Of a DNA stretch of 64,000 nt, positions 27,374 to 35,301 are shown piece after piece. The DNA comes from Streptomyces ficellus. GTDB taxonomy: Bacteria > Actinomycetota > Actinomycetes > Streptomycetales > Streptomycetaceae. How positions within the stretch are numbered: position 1 is the first letter of the stretch; the number at the start of each line of letters is the position of its first letter. The notes beneath the pieces are model-generated. The model worked only from the letters and a program-made list of their open reading frames with translations. It did not search any database and was not told the DNA's origin. Where the stretch lies: positions 79,300 through 143,299 of the forward strand of contig NZ_JAUEPL010000009.1 of NCBI RefSeq assembly GCF_030406405.1, in the 5' to 3' direction. The position numbers and the translations under genes were made by a program.

Positions 27374-28122
27374 TTCGCTTCCTCCCCTGCGGCCTTGCGC
27401 CGCAGTTCCAGGCGGGCCTTGCGGTGATCGTAGAGCTCGGCGGGGGCCTTCTCGCCCCGTACGTCCTCCAGCAGGGCGGTGATCGCGGCCATGATGGCCT
27501 CGGTCGCCTCGCGCAGTACCTCGGGGGTCGGTTCCTTGTCGTAGAACCGGGTGAGGTCGACGGGCGGACCGGCCTGCACGATCAGTGTCTTGCGCGGGAA
27601 GAGGCGGAGCTTGTTCTCGTTGGCGTACGGCGGCATCGCCAAGTTGGCGCCCCACTGGGCGACCGGGATGACGGGCACCTTGGTCAGCAGCGCGACCCGC
27701 GCGGCGCCGGTCTTGCCGGCCATCGGCCACATGTCGGGGTCGCGGGTGAGGGTGCCCTCGGGGTAGAACGCGACGCACTCGCCCCGCTCGATGGCGGCGA
27801 CGGCGGCGCGGAAGGCGTCCAGGGCGTTGGTGGTCTCGCGGTAGACGGGGATCTGGCCCGTACCGCGCAGCATCATCCCGACGAACGAACCCTTGAACAG
27901 GGCCGCTTTCGCCAGAAAGCGCGGAACCCGTCCGGTGTTGTACTGGAAGTGCGCGTACGACAGGGGGTCCAGATACGAGTTGTGGTTGACCGCGGTGATG
28001 AATCCGCCCTCGGCCGGAATGTGCTCCATTCCCCGCCAGTCCCGCTTGAACAGAACCACCAGCGGCGGTTTTGCGATGACCGCCGCAAGGCGGTACCAGA
28101 AGCCGATTCTGCGGCGGGACAC
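27370..28122 (-). CDS. plsC: 1-acyl-sn-glycerol-3-phosphate acyltransferase (PlsC-like)
   Basis: This 250-residue membrane-associated enzyme acylates lysophosphatidic acid. The catalytic box is NHNSYLDPL (HxxxxD variant: H-N-S-Y-L-D), with FVGMMLRGTGQIPVYRE and the FYPEGTLTRD glycerol-phosphate-binding motif, then VPVIPVAQWG. GTG 28122 has SD AGGAAGG at 7 bases; an in-frame extension upstream is repeat-derived and rejected. The C-terminus is Lys/Arg-rich. It is followed by gpsA in the same operon. Confidence 0.92.
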   Translation of the reverse strand: MSRRRIGFWYRLAAVIAKPPLVVLFKRDWRGMEHIPAEGGFITAVNHNSYLDPLSYAHFQYNTGRVPRFLAKAALFKGSFVGMMLRGTGQIPVYRETTNALDAFRAAVAAIERGECVAFYPEGTLTRDPDMWPMAGKTGAARVALLTKVPVIPVAQWGANLAMPPYANENKLRLFPRKTLIVQAGPPVDLTRFYDKEPTPEVLREATEAIMAAITALLEDVRGEKAPAELYDHRKARLELRRKAAGEEAK

Positions 28123-28250
28123 TCGGACACCTTCCTCTGGACTGGCTTGCCGGGGGGTCAAGTGTCGCCCCAGGCCCCTGGTCTGTCGAGAACACCGTAC
28201 GCCCCGCCTCGGACACCGTGGCTCCGGGTCGTGCCGGGGCCCGCGCCACA

Positions 28251-29030
28251 ATGGGCCGCGACGCTCAGCGCGACGGCACGGCCGTCCCACGCCCACGGCA
28301 CGGCCGTCCCACACCCACGGCACGGCCGCCGCACGACCACGGCACGGAAGGAGAGCCCGCCACGAACGCCGACCCGACCGGCTCCTGGTCCCTGGTCGTT
28401 CCCCTGAAGCCCCTTGCCCGGGCCAAGAGCCGGCTCGCCGGCGCCGCCGGCCCCCTGGCGCGGCAGCGGCTGGCGCTGGCCTTCGCGCAGGACACGGTCG
28501 CGGCGGCGCTGGCCTGCCCCTCGGTACGGGATGTGTCCGTCGTCACGGACGACGCGGCGGCCGCGCCGGTGCTGCTCGCCCTCGGGGCGCGGGTGGTGCC
28601 GGACCGCCCGGGCGCCGGACTGAACGCCGCGCTGGCGTACGGGGCGGAGGTGATCCGCGCGCGGCGGCCCGGCGCGCCGGTCGCGACCCTCAACGCCGAC
28701 CTGCCGGCGCTGCGGCCCGCGGAACTGTCACGGGTGCTCGCCGTCGCCGCGCAATTCCCGCGCGCTTTTCTCGCGGACGCCGCCGGAATAGGGACGACAT
28801 TGCTGTCGGCGGCGCCGGGAGTGGAATTGCGCCCGGCTTTCGGCGGGGCGTCGCGGCGCCGCCATTTGTTGTCCGGGGCGGTGGAAATGCTGCCGGCCGA
28901 CGTCGCCTCCGTACGACAGGACGTGGACACCGGGGACGATCTGCGGGCCGCCCTGGAGCTGGGCGTCGGGCCGCGCACGGCCGAGCGGTGGGCGGTGGAG
29001 GTCAGCACGGCGGGCGAGAGCGCCGGATAA
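28251..29030 (+). CDS. cofC: 2-phospho-L-lactate guanylyltransferase (CofC/FbiD-like)
   Basis: CofC activates a phospho-three-carbon acid with GTP in coenzyme F420 synthesis. The protein has WSLVVPLKPLARAKSRLAGA (nucleotidyltransferase loop), DRPGAGLNAALAYGAEVI, TLNADLPALRPAEL and RPAFGGASRRRH. The start is doubtful. A perfect AAGGAG SD (28348-28353) is placed for a start at 28362, but that codon is ACG. ATG 28251 is the nearest in-frame conventional codon and adds about 37 residues encoded by CACGGCCG-type repeats. Either ACG initiation or an upstream start is implied. Confidence 0.85.
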   Translation: MGRDAQRDGTAVPRPRHGRPTPTARPPHDHGTEGEPATNADPTGSWSLVVPLKPLARAKSRLAGAAGPLARQRLALAFAQDTVAAALACPSVRDVSVVTDDAAAAPVLLALGARVVPDRPGAGLNAALAYGAEVIRARRPGAPVATLNADLPALRPAELSRVLAVAAQFPRAFLADAAGIGTTLLSAAPGVELRPAFGGASRRRHLLSGAVEMLPADVASVRQDVDTGDDLRAALELGVGPRTAERWAVEVSTAGESAG

Positions 29031-29040
29031 GCTGCCGTAC

Positions 29041-29244
29041 ATGCAGGCGACCGCGTACACGTACGACCCACAATCCCGCAGCGGGAGTGTGCTGCTCGAC
29101 GACGGCACCCCGGTGGAGTTCTCCGCCGCGGCCTTCGACGCGGGCGGGCTGCGGCTGCTGCGGCCGGGGCAGCGGGTCCGTATCGAGACGGAGGGCGAGG
29201 GCGAGGCCCTGCGCATCACGCTGGTGACGCTGCAGACCTTCTGA
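29041..29244 (+). CDS. Small beta-rich protein of unknown function
   Basis: This 67-residue protein, MQATAYTYDPQSRSGSVLLD, is followed by DGTPVEFSAAAFDAGGLRLL and PGQRVRIETEGEGEALRITL. The strand pattern resembles a cold-shock/OB-like barrel, but the RNA-binding aromatic motifs are absent. No SD precedes ATG 29041; TAAGCT lies 7 bases upstream, so it may be leaderless. It sits 10 bases after cofC. Confidence 0.75.
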   Translation: MQATAYTYDPQSRSGSVLLDDGTPVEFSAAAFDAGGLRLLRPGQRVRIETEGEGEALRITLVTLQTF

Positions 29245-29311
29245 GCGCCGCTGCCCTTCCGAGCGCTGCCGACCTTCCGAACCCTGCTGCCCTTCCGCGG
29301 AGCCGCTGAGG

Positions 29312-29342
29312 ACGCAGCGCTGCCGAAGGGGCAGCGCTGCGT
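29312..29342 (+). terminator. Terminator after the small beta-rich gene
   Basis: ACGCAGCGCTGCC and its exact complement surround GAAGG, 68 bases past the stop. Short CTGCCCTTCCG-like direct repeats precede it. Confidence 0.75.
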
Positions 29343-29344
29343 GG

Positions 29345-29393
29345 CACACACCGCGGGCCGGCCTCCCGGTGAGGGAGCCCGGCCCGGCGTGTG
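29345..29393 (-). terminator. hupS terminator hairpin
   Basis: A GGGCCGGCCTCCC ... AGGGAGCCCGGCCC stem with one mismatch, extended by CACAC/GTGTG, stands 25 bases beyond the hupS stop. Confidence 0.7.
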
Positions 29394-29417
29394 AGTGGCC
29401 CTGTGACCCTGTGCCGC

Positions 29418-30089
29418 TTACTTGTTCCGCGCGGTGGTGGTCTTCTTGGCGGTGGTCTTGCGCGCCGTCGTCTTCTTGGCCGGCGCCTTCTTGGCCGTGG
29501 CCTTCTTCGCCGGCGCGGTCTTCTTGGCGGTGGTCTTCTTGGCGGCGCCCGCGGTCTTCTTCGCCGTGGTCGCCTTCTTGGCGGTCGTCGTCTTCTTGGC
29601 GGCGCCCGTCGTCTTCTTCGCGGTGGTCTTCTTGGCCACGGCGGTGGTCTTCTTCGCCGGCGTGGCCTTCTTGGCGGCGGTCTTCTTGGCGGCCGCGGTG
29701 GTCTTCTTGGCGGCGGCCTTCTTGCCGGCGGCCTTGGCGATGGTGGGCGGCGGACCGGAAAGGCTGCCCTTGGGCGCCTTCTTGACGGCTACCTCTCCGC
29801 CCTTGGGGAGCTTCTTCGAACCGCTGACCAGGTCCTTGAAGCCCTGACCAGCACGGAAGCGGGGAACGGAGGTCTTCTTGACCCGCACCCGCTCACCCGT
29901 CTGCGGGTTGCGGGCGTAACGGGCCGGACGGTCGACCTTCTCGAACGAACCGAAGCCGGTGACCGAGACCCGGTCACCGGCGACCACGGCACGGACGATC
30001 GCGTCGAGTACCGCGTCGACAGCATCGGCGGCCTGCTGGCGGCCACCCATCTTGTCGGCAATCGCTTCTACGAGCTGCGCCTTGTTCAC
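29418..30089 (-). CDS. hupS: HupS, HU protein with histone H1-like tail
   Basis: HupS is the nucleoid protein that compacts DNA during Streptomyces sporulation. The 223-residue protein has an HU domain (1-95): MNKAQLVEAIADKMGGRQQA, VTGFGSFEKVDRPARYARNP, with the DNA-minor-groove Pro in ARNPQTGERV. It is followed by a Lys/Ala/Thr tail (about 117-223) built from AAKKTT and KKTTAKK repeats, like eukaryotic linker histone tails. GTG 30089 has AGGGGAAG upstream, and a promoter lies at 30141-30169. It is monocistronic. Confidence 0.96.
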   Translation of the reverse strand: MNKAQLVEAIADKMGGRQQAADAVDAVLDAIVRAVVAGDRVSVTGFGSFEKVDRPARYARNPQTGERVRVKKTSVPRFRAGQGFKDLVSGSKKLPKGGEVAVKKAPKGSLSGPPPTIAKAAGKKAAAKKTTAAAKKTAAKKATPAKKTTAVAKKTTAKKTTGAAKKTTTAKKATTAKKTAGAAKKTTAKKTAPAKKATAKKAPAKKTTARKTTAKKTTTARNK

Positions 30090-30140
30090 GTCTTCCCCTT
30101 CGGAGACATTGCCGGAACGAAAGTGTTCAAGCTTTTTCGC

Positions 30141-30169
30141 ACGTTAGGCAGATATATACCGCAAATCAA
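30141..30169 (-). promoter_or_regulatory. hupS promoter
   Basis: TTGATT (30164-30169), a 17-base AT-rich spacer, and TAACGT (30141-30146) on the minus strand, giving a leader of about 45 bases. The AT-rich TATATATC in the spacer is unusual in this genome. Confidence 0.65.
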
Positions 30170-30231
30170 ACACGAAACGGGCTAATCACCCTAGTGCCGC
30201 AACGAAGTCGGCCGCCGCGGAGTTTCGAGTC

Positions 30232-30459
30232 TCAGTCCCCTTCGGGGAATCGGCCCTCGTCCAGGTCCTTCATCAACCGGTCCAGCCGCCTTGCCGCGCC
30301 TGCGAGATCGTGCTTCGCCGCAGCCGTGATGGCCAGCAGCTTCCGGGACAGCGTCATCCTTACGCCCTCCGGGACTTGCAGTTCGCGCACTCGGGCGTGC
30401 GCTTCTTTCAGTCGGGCTGCGACGGCCTGATAGAGCTCGAGTTGGCTGTCGCGTTCCAT
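30232..30459 (-). CDS. Small charged alpha-helical protein
   Basis: This 75-residue protein, MERDSQLELYQAVAARLKEA, HARVRELQVPEGVRMTLSRK, ends LDRLMKDLDEGRFPEGD. It is predicted all-helical and amphipathic. A protein like this sits between hupS and leuD in other Streptomyces as I recall, but I know no function. No SD is seen; CACAAT lies 7 bases before ATG 30459, which suggests a leaderless mRNA. Confidence 0.75.
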   Translation of the reverse strand: MERDSQLELYQAVAARLKEAHARVRELQVPEGVRMTLSRKLLAITAAAKHDLAGAARRLDRLMKDLDEGRFPEGD

Positions 30460-30836
30460 GCACCGATTGTGCCATCTGGGGCGAGTTGTCGCCTCCGTAG
30501 GGGGTAACTAGCCTGCTGCGGCGGCCATTCGGCGCCTACGGGATGCCCCGCGCGCCAGTCCCCGCGTACCCAGCAACTCGCTTCTGGACCACGGCACTTG
30601 GGCCGGTGGACGGGGCGCTTCGGGGCCGCCCGGTGGGGTGGGCTTCCGTGTGGCAACCGTGTCAGCCGGATGGCCCCTCACCCGCTCTGGCGCCGCCCTG
30701 CAAGGTCACTTTCAGCCATCGTCTCCACGGCCCTCGCGGCGGAGTTGACCACCCTTCGGCCGCACACACGACGGTGCCCCCGGCCGTTGATCGGCCGGGG
30801 GCACCGGGTGGGGACGCGCAGGGTGCGCGCGGGGGG
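30460..30836. other. Intergenic region leuD / small helical gene
   Basis: About 375 bases without a supported gene, holding only the leuD terminator at its left end. Confidence 0.5.
30774..30806 (-). terminator. leuCD terminator
   Basis: The left arm GGTGCCCCCGGCCG, loop TTGAT and the perfect complement lie 31 bases past the leuD stop. Confidence 0.85.
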
Positions 30837-31430
30837 TCAGACCTGTACGGTGCGCGGCTTGTACGAGGGGCGCTCGGCCTCGTACGCGGCGATGTCCGCC
30901 TCGTTCCGCAGCGTGATGCTGATGTCGTCCAGGCCGTTCAGCAGCCGCCAGCGGGCGTTCTCGTCGAGTTCGAAGTCGGCCGTGATGCCCTGGGCCCGCA
31001 CCTGGCGGTCCTCCAGGTCGACGGTGATCTCCGCCTGCGGGTCCGTCTCGGTCAGCTCCCACAGCGCGTCCACGACCTTCTGGTCGAGTACGACGGTGAG
31101 CAGGCCGTTCTTCAGCGAGTTGCCGCGGAAGATGTCGGCGAACCGGGAGGAGATGACGGTCTTGAACCCGTAGTTCTGCAGCGCCCAGACGGCGTGCTCG
31201 CGCGACGAGCCGGTGCCGAAGTCCGGTCCGGCGACCAGGACCGTGGCGCCCTGCCGCTCGGGGCGGTTGAGGATGAACTCGGGGTCCTTGCGCCAGGCCT
31301 CGAACAGCCCGTCCTCGAAGCCGTCGCGGGTGACCTTCTTCAGCCAGTGCGCCGGGATGATCTGGTCGGTGTCGACGTTGCTGCGGCGCAGCGGGACGGC
31401 CCGGCCGGTGTGCGTGGTGAAAGCTTCCAT
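30837..31430 (-). CDS. leuD: 3-isopropylmalate dehydratase small subunit
   Basis: LeuD pairs with LeuC to isomerise 2- to 3-isopropylmalate in leucine synthesis. The 197-residue protein begins [20 protein letters not shown] and has [14 protein letters not shown], the swivel-domain motif [20 protein letters not shown], and [18 protein letters not shown]. It starts 6 bases after the leuC stop, so the two are one operon. Confidence 0.97.
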   Translation of the reverse strand: MEAFTTHTGRAVPLRRSNVDTDQIIPAHWLKKVTRDGFEDGLFEAWRKDPEFILNRPERQGATVLVAGPDFGTGSSREHAVWALQNYGFKTVISSRFADIFRGNSLKNGLLTVVLDQKVVDALWELTETDPQAEITVDLEDRQVRAQGITADFELDENARWRLLNGLDDISITLRNEADIAAYEAERPSYKPRTVQV

Positions 31431-31436
31431 GGTTGC

Positions 31437-32861
31437 TCAGACTCCGGCGGTCGCGGGGGCTTCGGACAGGTCGGCGGGCGAGGCCAGGTGGCCCAGCACC
31501 GCGGTGGCGGCGGCGACCTGCGGCGACACCAGGTGGGTGCGGCCGCCCTTGCCCTGCCTGCCCTCGAAGTTGCGGTTGGAGGTGGACGCGGAACGCTCAC
31601 CGGGCGCCAGTTGGTCGGGGTTCATGCCCAGGCACATGGAGCAGCCGGCGTGCCGCCATTCGGCCCCGGCCTCCTTGAAGACCTTGTCCAGGCCCTCCTC
31701 GACGGCCTGGAGGGCGACCCGGACCGAGCCGGGGACGACCAGCATCCGTACGCCGTCGGCGACTTTGCGGCCGTCCAGGATGGCGGCGGCGTTGCGCAGA
31801 TCCTCGATGCGGCCATTGGTGCAGGAGCCTACGAAGACGGTGTCGACCCTGATGTCGCGCAGCGGCTGTCCGGCGGTCAACCCCATGTACTTCAGGGCGT
31901 TTTCGGCGGCGAGGCGCTCCGAAGCGTCTTCGTACGAAGCCGGGTCGGGGACGGACGCGGAAAGCGGTGCTCCCTGGCCGGGGTTGGTGCCCCAGGTGAC
32001 GAAGGGGGCCAGCTCGGAGGCGTCGATGAGGACCTCGGCGTCGAAGACGGCGTCGTCGTCCGTCCTGAGCGTCTTCCAGTACGCGACCGCCGCGTCCCAG
32101 TCCTCGCCCTGGGGGGCGTGGTCGCGGCCCTTGAGGTAGGCGAAGGTGGTCTCGTCCGGGGCGATCATGCCCGCGCGGGCGCCGGCCTCGATCGACATGT
32201 TGCAGATGGTCATCCGGGCCTCCATCGAGAGCTTCTCGATGGCGGGGCCGCGGTATTCCAGGACGTATCCCTGGCCGCCGCCGGTGCCGATCTTGGCGAT
32301 GATCGCCAGGATCAGGTCCTTGGCGGTGACATCCTCGGGCAGCTCGCCCTCGACGGTGATGGCCATGGTCTTGGGGCGGGCCATGGGCAGCGTCTGGGTG
32401 GCCAGGACGTGCTCGACCTGGGAGGTGCCGATGCCGAAGGCGAGCGCGCCGAACGCGCCGTGCGTGGAGGTGTGGGAGTCGCCGCAGACCACGGTGGTGC
32501 CCGGCTGGGTCAGTCCCAGCTGCGGTCCCACGACGTGGACGACGCCCTGCTCGACGTCGCCCAGCGGGTGCAGGCGCACGCCGAACTCCGCGCAGTTCTT
32601 GCGCAGCGTCTCCAGCTGGGCCCGGGAGACCGGGTCGGCGATGGGCTTGTCGATGTCGAGGGTGGGGGTGTTGTGGTCCTCGGTCGCGATGGTGAGGTCG
32701 AGGCGCCGCACCTGCCGGCCGCTCTTACGGAGGCCGTCGAAGGCCTGGGGGCTGGTCACCTCGTGCAGCAGGTGCAGATCGATGTAGAGGAGGTCGGGCT
32801 CGCCTTCGGCGCGCCGGACGACATGGTCGTCCCAGACCTTCTCCGCGAGAGTCCTACCCAT
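31437..32861 (-). CDS. leuC: 3-isopropylmalate dehydratase large subunit
   Basis: LeuC is the 4Fe-4S aconitase-type subunit. The 474-residue protein has [38 protein letters not shown], and the three cluster cysteines in FVGSCTNGR and [13 protein letters not shown] 32861 has GGAGGG 6 bases upstream. It is transcribed divergently from ndgR, the IclR regulator known to act on leuCD in Streptomyces. Confidence 0.97.
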   Translation of the reverse strand: MGRTLAEKVWDDHVVRRAEGEPDLLYIDLHLLHEVTSPQAFDGLRKSGRQVRRLDLTIATEDHNTPTLDIDKPIADPVSRAQLETLRKNCAEFGVRLHPLGDVEQGVVHVVGPQLGLTQPGTTVVCGDSHTSTHGAFGALAFGIGTSQVEHVLATQTLPMARPKTMAITVEGELPEDVTAKDLILAIIAKIGTGGGQGYVLEYRGPAIEKLSMEARMTICNMSIEAGARAGMIAPDETTFAYLKGRDHAPQGEDWDAAVAYWKTLRTDDDAVFDAEVLIDASELAPFVTWGTNPGQGAPLSASVPDPASYEDASERLAAENALKYMGLTAGQPLRDIRVDTVFVGSCTNGRIEDLRNAAAILDGRKVADGVRMLVVPGSVRVALQAVEEGLDKVFKEAGAEWRHAGCSMCLGMNPDQLAPGERSASTSNRNFEGRQGKGGRTHLVSPQVAAATAVLGHLASPADLSEAPATAGV

Positions 32862-32990
32862 CGCTTTCCCTCCGGCCGGCGTGTTGTGCCGGCACCTCTA
32901 GAGATCTGTGGGCCCACGCCCGTACCCCACGTTCCACGTGCCGGACGTCGGCATCGCACCCGTTGGTCCGCGGGCCGTACGTACAGGGTG

Positions 32991-33015
32991 GCAAGTTCCC
33001 GGGAAATTTGAACTT
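32991..33015. promoter_or_regulatory. Dyad in the leuC-ndgR control region
   Basis: AAGTTC (32991-32996) and GAACTT (33010-33015) form an inverted repeat with a 13-base AT-rich spacer in the 187-base divergent gap. It is a candidate NdgR operator by position only; I did not match it to a published site. Confidence 0.4.
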
Positions 33016-33048
33016 GCGTTTCACAGAGTGAGACGTGAATATCGTTGC

Positions 33049-33765
33049 ATGGACAACTCTAGCGGCGTCGGCGTTCTCGACAAGGCAGCTCTGGTATTGA
33101 GCGCCCTGGAGTCCGGTCCGGCCACCCTCGCCGGGCTGGTCGCGGCGACAGGGCTCGCACGACCCACGGCACATCGCCTTGCCGTGGCACTGGAACACCA
33201 CCGGATGGTGGCGAGGGATATGCAGGGCCGGTTCATCCTCGGTCCGCGGCTGGCGGAGCTCGCCGCCGCGGCCGGTGAGGACCGCCTGCTGGCCACGGCC
33301 GGACCGGTACTGACTCATCTGCGTGACGTGACCGGGGAGAGCGCGCAGCTCTACCGGCGCCAGGGCGACATGCGTATCTGTGTCGCCGCGGCGGAGCGGC
33401 TGTCCGGACTGCGGGACACCGTGCCGGTCGGCTCCACGCTCACCATGAAGGCCGGCTCCTCGGCCCAGATCCTGATGGCCTGGGAGGAGCCCGAGCGGCT
33501 GCACCGGGGCCTCCAGGGCGCGCGCTTCACGGCGACGGCCCTGTCGGGCGTACGGCGCCGCGGCTGGGCCCAGTCGATCGGTGAGCGCGAGCCGGGCGTA
33601 GCGTCCGTCTCCGCGCCCGTGCGGGGCCCGTCGAACCGCGTCGTGGCCGCCGTGTCGGTCTCCGGGCCGATCGAGCGCTTGACGCGCCACCCGGGGCGGA
33701 TGCACGCCCAGGCGGTGATCGACGCGGCGGCCCGCCTGTCGGAGGCGCTGCGCCGCTCGGGCTGA
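33049..33765 (+). CDS. ndgR: IclR-family regulator NdgR
   Basis: NdgR (AreB in S. clavuligerus) controls leuCD and other amino-acid genes and affects antibiotic output. The 238-residue protein has an N-terminal winged helix (GVLDKAALVLSALESGPATL, TGLARPTAHRLAVALEHHRM) and an IclR effector domain (DRLLATAGPVLTHLRDVTGE; GVASVSAPVRGPSNRVVAAV). The HTH recognition helix ARPTAHRLAVAL is intact. ATG 33049 lacks an SD; TATCGT is immediately upstream. Confidence 0.95.
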   Translation: MDNSSGVGVLDKAALVLSALESGPATLAGLVAATGLARPTAHRLAVALEHHRMVARDMQGRFILGPRLAELAAAAGEDRLLATAGPVLTHLRDVTGESAQLYRRQGDMRICVAAAERLSGLRDTVPVGSTLTMKAGSSAQILMAWEEPERLHRGLQGARFTATALSGVRRRGWAQSIGEREPGVASVSAPVRGPSNRVVAAVSVSGPIERLTRHPGRMHAQAVIDAAARLSEALRRSG

Positions 33766-33883
33766 TCCCCCGTCCCTGCCGCCGGCTTCCCGGTTCACCG
33801 CTTCAACGCCGCAGCGGTGGGCCGGAGTTGGCTTCCTCGCTTCCGTACGGCCGTACGCCCGCGCCCTGACCACGTACAACGAA

Positions 33884-33911
33884 GAAGCCCTCCCCTGCTG
33901 GGGAGGGCTTC
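33884..33911. terminator. Bidirectional terminator, ndgR / tRNA cluster
   Basis: GAAGCCCTCCCC-TGCT-GGGGAGGGCTTC is a perfect 12-bp stem between ndgR and the leftward tRNA genes. Confidence 0.85.
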
Positions 33912-33922
33912 TCTCGTCAACG

Positions 33923-33995
33923 TACCCCCGACCGGATTCGAACCGGCGCTACCGCCTTGAGAGGGCGGCGTGCTAGGCCGCTACACAACGGGGGC
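33923..33995 (-). tRNA. tRNA-Glu (CTC)
   Basis: 73 nt. Acceptor GCCCCCG pairs with CGGGGGT (one G-U), the anticodon loop CTCTCAA gives CTC, the T-loop is TTCGAAT and the discriminator is A. CCA is not encoded. Its anticodon stem is CCGCC/GGCGG. Confidence 0.95.
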
Positions 33996-34055
33996 CCTAG
34001 CGATCCTGCATCGAGATCATGGGTGCGACCCAGACGATCTCGCGGGAAGGATCTG

Positions 34056-34128
34056 TACCCCCGACCGGATTCGAACCGGCGCTACTGCCTTGAGAGGGCA
34101 GCGTGCTAGGCCGCTACACAACGGGGGC
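34056..34128 (-). tRNA. tRNA-Glu (CTC), second copy
   Basis: 73 nt and nearly identical to the copy at 33923-33995; the difference is a compensatory pair in the anticodon stem (CTGCC/GGCAG). Same anticodon CTC. Confidence 0.95.
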
Positions 34129-34149
34129 TTTGCAGATGAGCTCTGCGAG

Positions 34150-34221
34150 CTGGCCTACCAGGACTCGAACCTAGACTAACTGAACCAGAATCAGTCGTGC
34201 TGCCAATTACACCATAGGCCA
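34150..34221 (-). tRNA. tRNA-Gln (CTG)
   Basis: 72 nt. Acceptor TGGCCTA/TAGGCCA, anticodon loop TTCTGGT giving CTG, T-loop TTCGAGT, discriminator G. It is first in a leftward Gln-Glu-Glu cluster, next to gltX, the glutamyl-tRNA synthetase gene. Confidence 0.95.
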
Positions 34222-34311
34222 CCAAAACGCAACCCCCGGTGAGGGATTTTGTTCGGGTTACGCTTCCGGGTTCCGGGCTTTCGGCCCGCTCCCCTCGGCG
34301 CAGAAAGAACA

Positions 34312-35031
34312 TTACCCGAAGGAGTCCGGGGCTCCAAAACGGGTATCGCCGCGCAGCAGGCCCGGTAGCTGGGCGAGACTGGTGATCCTTCTGAGCTCGG
34401 GACGGCCGCCGAGCCCCGTGCGGTCCAGCCAGATCCCGGTGAGCCCGGCCTCGACGGCGCCCCGGGCGTCGATGTCGGGCTGGTCACCGACGTACGCGAC
34501 GTCCGCGGGCGGCAGCGCGAGTGCGTCGCAGGCGGCGTGGAAGGCGGCCGGGGCGGGCTTGGCCACGCCCAGCTCGGCGGCGCACAGCAGCGCCTCGAAG
34601 CGGTCACGGACGCCCAGGACGCGCAGCTTGCGCTCCTGGTTGTGGACGGAGGAGTTGGACAGCACGGCGTGCCGGTAGTCAGCCGCCAGGAGCTCCAGCA
34701 CGGGCAGGGCGTCCGGGAAGAGCGCCCAGGCGGCCTCGTAGTGGCTCATGTACCGCTCGAACCAGGCGTCCGCCTCCTGATCGCTCAGCGGCTCTCCCAG
34801 GAAGTCCCGCACCCGGTCACGGCGCTGCTCCTCGAACCCGACGCCGCCGGCCTCGAAGCGCCGCCAGTGGAGGCTGGTGAGCTCCTTCCAGCGCGCGAGG
34901 GCCTGGTCGACGGAGTCGTACCCGTCGACCAGGCCCTCGGCCCGAAGATGGTCCAGCATTCCGGCGCGGTCGGCACTCGCGTAGTCGAAGATCGTGTCAT
35001 CGATGTCCCACAGGACCGCGCGGATCGGCAT
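34312..35031 (-). CDS. HAD-superfamily hydrolase
   Basis: This 239-residue protein starts MPIRAVLWDIDDTIFDYASA: motif I DIDDT (nucleophile Asp), an alpha-helical cap (about 20-100), motif II AVLSNSS, motif III Lys in VAKPAPAAF, motif IV VGDQPDIDA. It fits the subfamily IA phosphatases (haloacid dehalogenase/YjjG-like); the substrate is unknown. ATG 35031 is used; a TTG two codons upstream is possible. Its first 11 codons are copied twice more upstream in the 100-bp repeat array, so its start region is duplicated DNA. Confidence 0.9.
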   Translation of the reverse strand: MPIRAVLWDIDDTIFDYASADRAGMLDHLRAEGLVDGYDSVDQALARWKELTSLHWRRFEAGGVGFEEQRRDRVRDFLGEPLSDQEADAWFERYMSHYEAAWALFPDALPVLELLAADYRHAVLSNSSVHNQERKLRVLGVRDRFEALLCAAELGVAKPAPAAFHAACDALALPPADVAYVGDQPDIDARGAVEAGLTGIWLDRTGLGGRPELRRITSLAQLPGLLRGDTRFGAPDSFG

Positions 35032-35077
35032 GGGCAAACGGTACCGCCGGGCACCGACTCAGCTGGGGGTTCGGGGG

Positions 35078-35131
35078 TTATCCCCCGAATGGCACAGTAT
35101 CGATGTCCCACAGGACCGCGCGGATCGGCAT
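35078..35131 (-). other. Mini-ORF from repeat copy 2
   Basis: The repeat encodes MPIRAVLWDIDTVPFGG and a stop: the HAD N-terminus up to its second motif Asp, then new residues read into the next unit's hairpin. It has the same translation start context as the HAD gene. Translation is unproven. Confidence 0.5.
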
Positions 35132-35177
35132 GGGCAAACGGTACCGCCGGGCACCGACTCAGCTGGGGGTCCGGGGG

Positions 35178-35231
35178 TTATCCCCCGAATGGCACAGTAT
35201 CGATGTCCCACAGGACCGCGCGGATCGGCAT
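35178..35231 (-). other. Mini-ORF from repeat copy 3
   Basis: This is the same 17-residue mini-ORF as at 35078-35131, one unit further upstream. It is the copy nearest the gltX stop. Confidence 0.5.
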
Positions 35232-35301
35232 GGGCAAACGGTACCGCCGGGCACCGACCCTGCTGGGGGTTCGGGGGTTATCCCCCGAAACAGCACAGTG
35301 G

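Larger units (their letters stand above)
35001..35297. repeat. 100-bp tandem repeat, three copies, carrying the HAD gene start
   Basis: CGATGTCCCACAGGACCGCG occurs at 35001, 35101 and 35201, an exact 100-base period with only a few mismatches. Each unit holds, on the minus strand, the HAD start codon and first 11 codons (ATG at 35031, 35131, 35231), the upstream leader, and a TTCGGGGG-TTAT-CCCCCGAA hairpin (35070-35089, 35170-35189, 35270-35289). The third hairpin lies 13 bases past the gltX stop, so the array probably arose from the gltX-HAD junction. Confidence 0.95.

Noticed and set aside
29418..29740. Tandem DNA repeat in hupS as a separate repeat element
   Set aside because: It is the coding sequence of the Lys/Ala/Thr histone-like tail, fully explained by the protein.
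30598..31173. Plus-strand ORF over leuD and its downstream gap
   Set aside because: Overlaps leuD antisense and the terminator; no family features.
35001..35297. CRISPR array
   Set aside because: Units are contiguous 100-base duplications without unique spacers and there are no cas genes.
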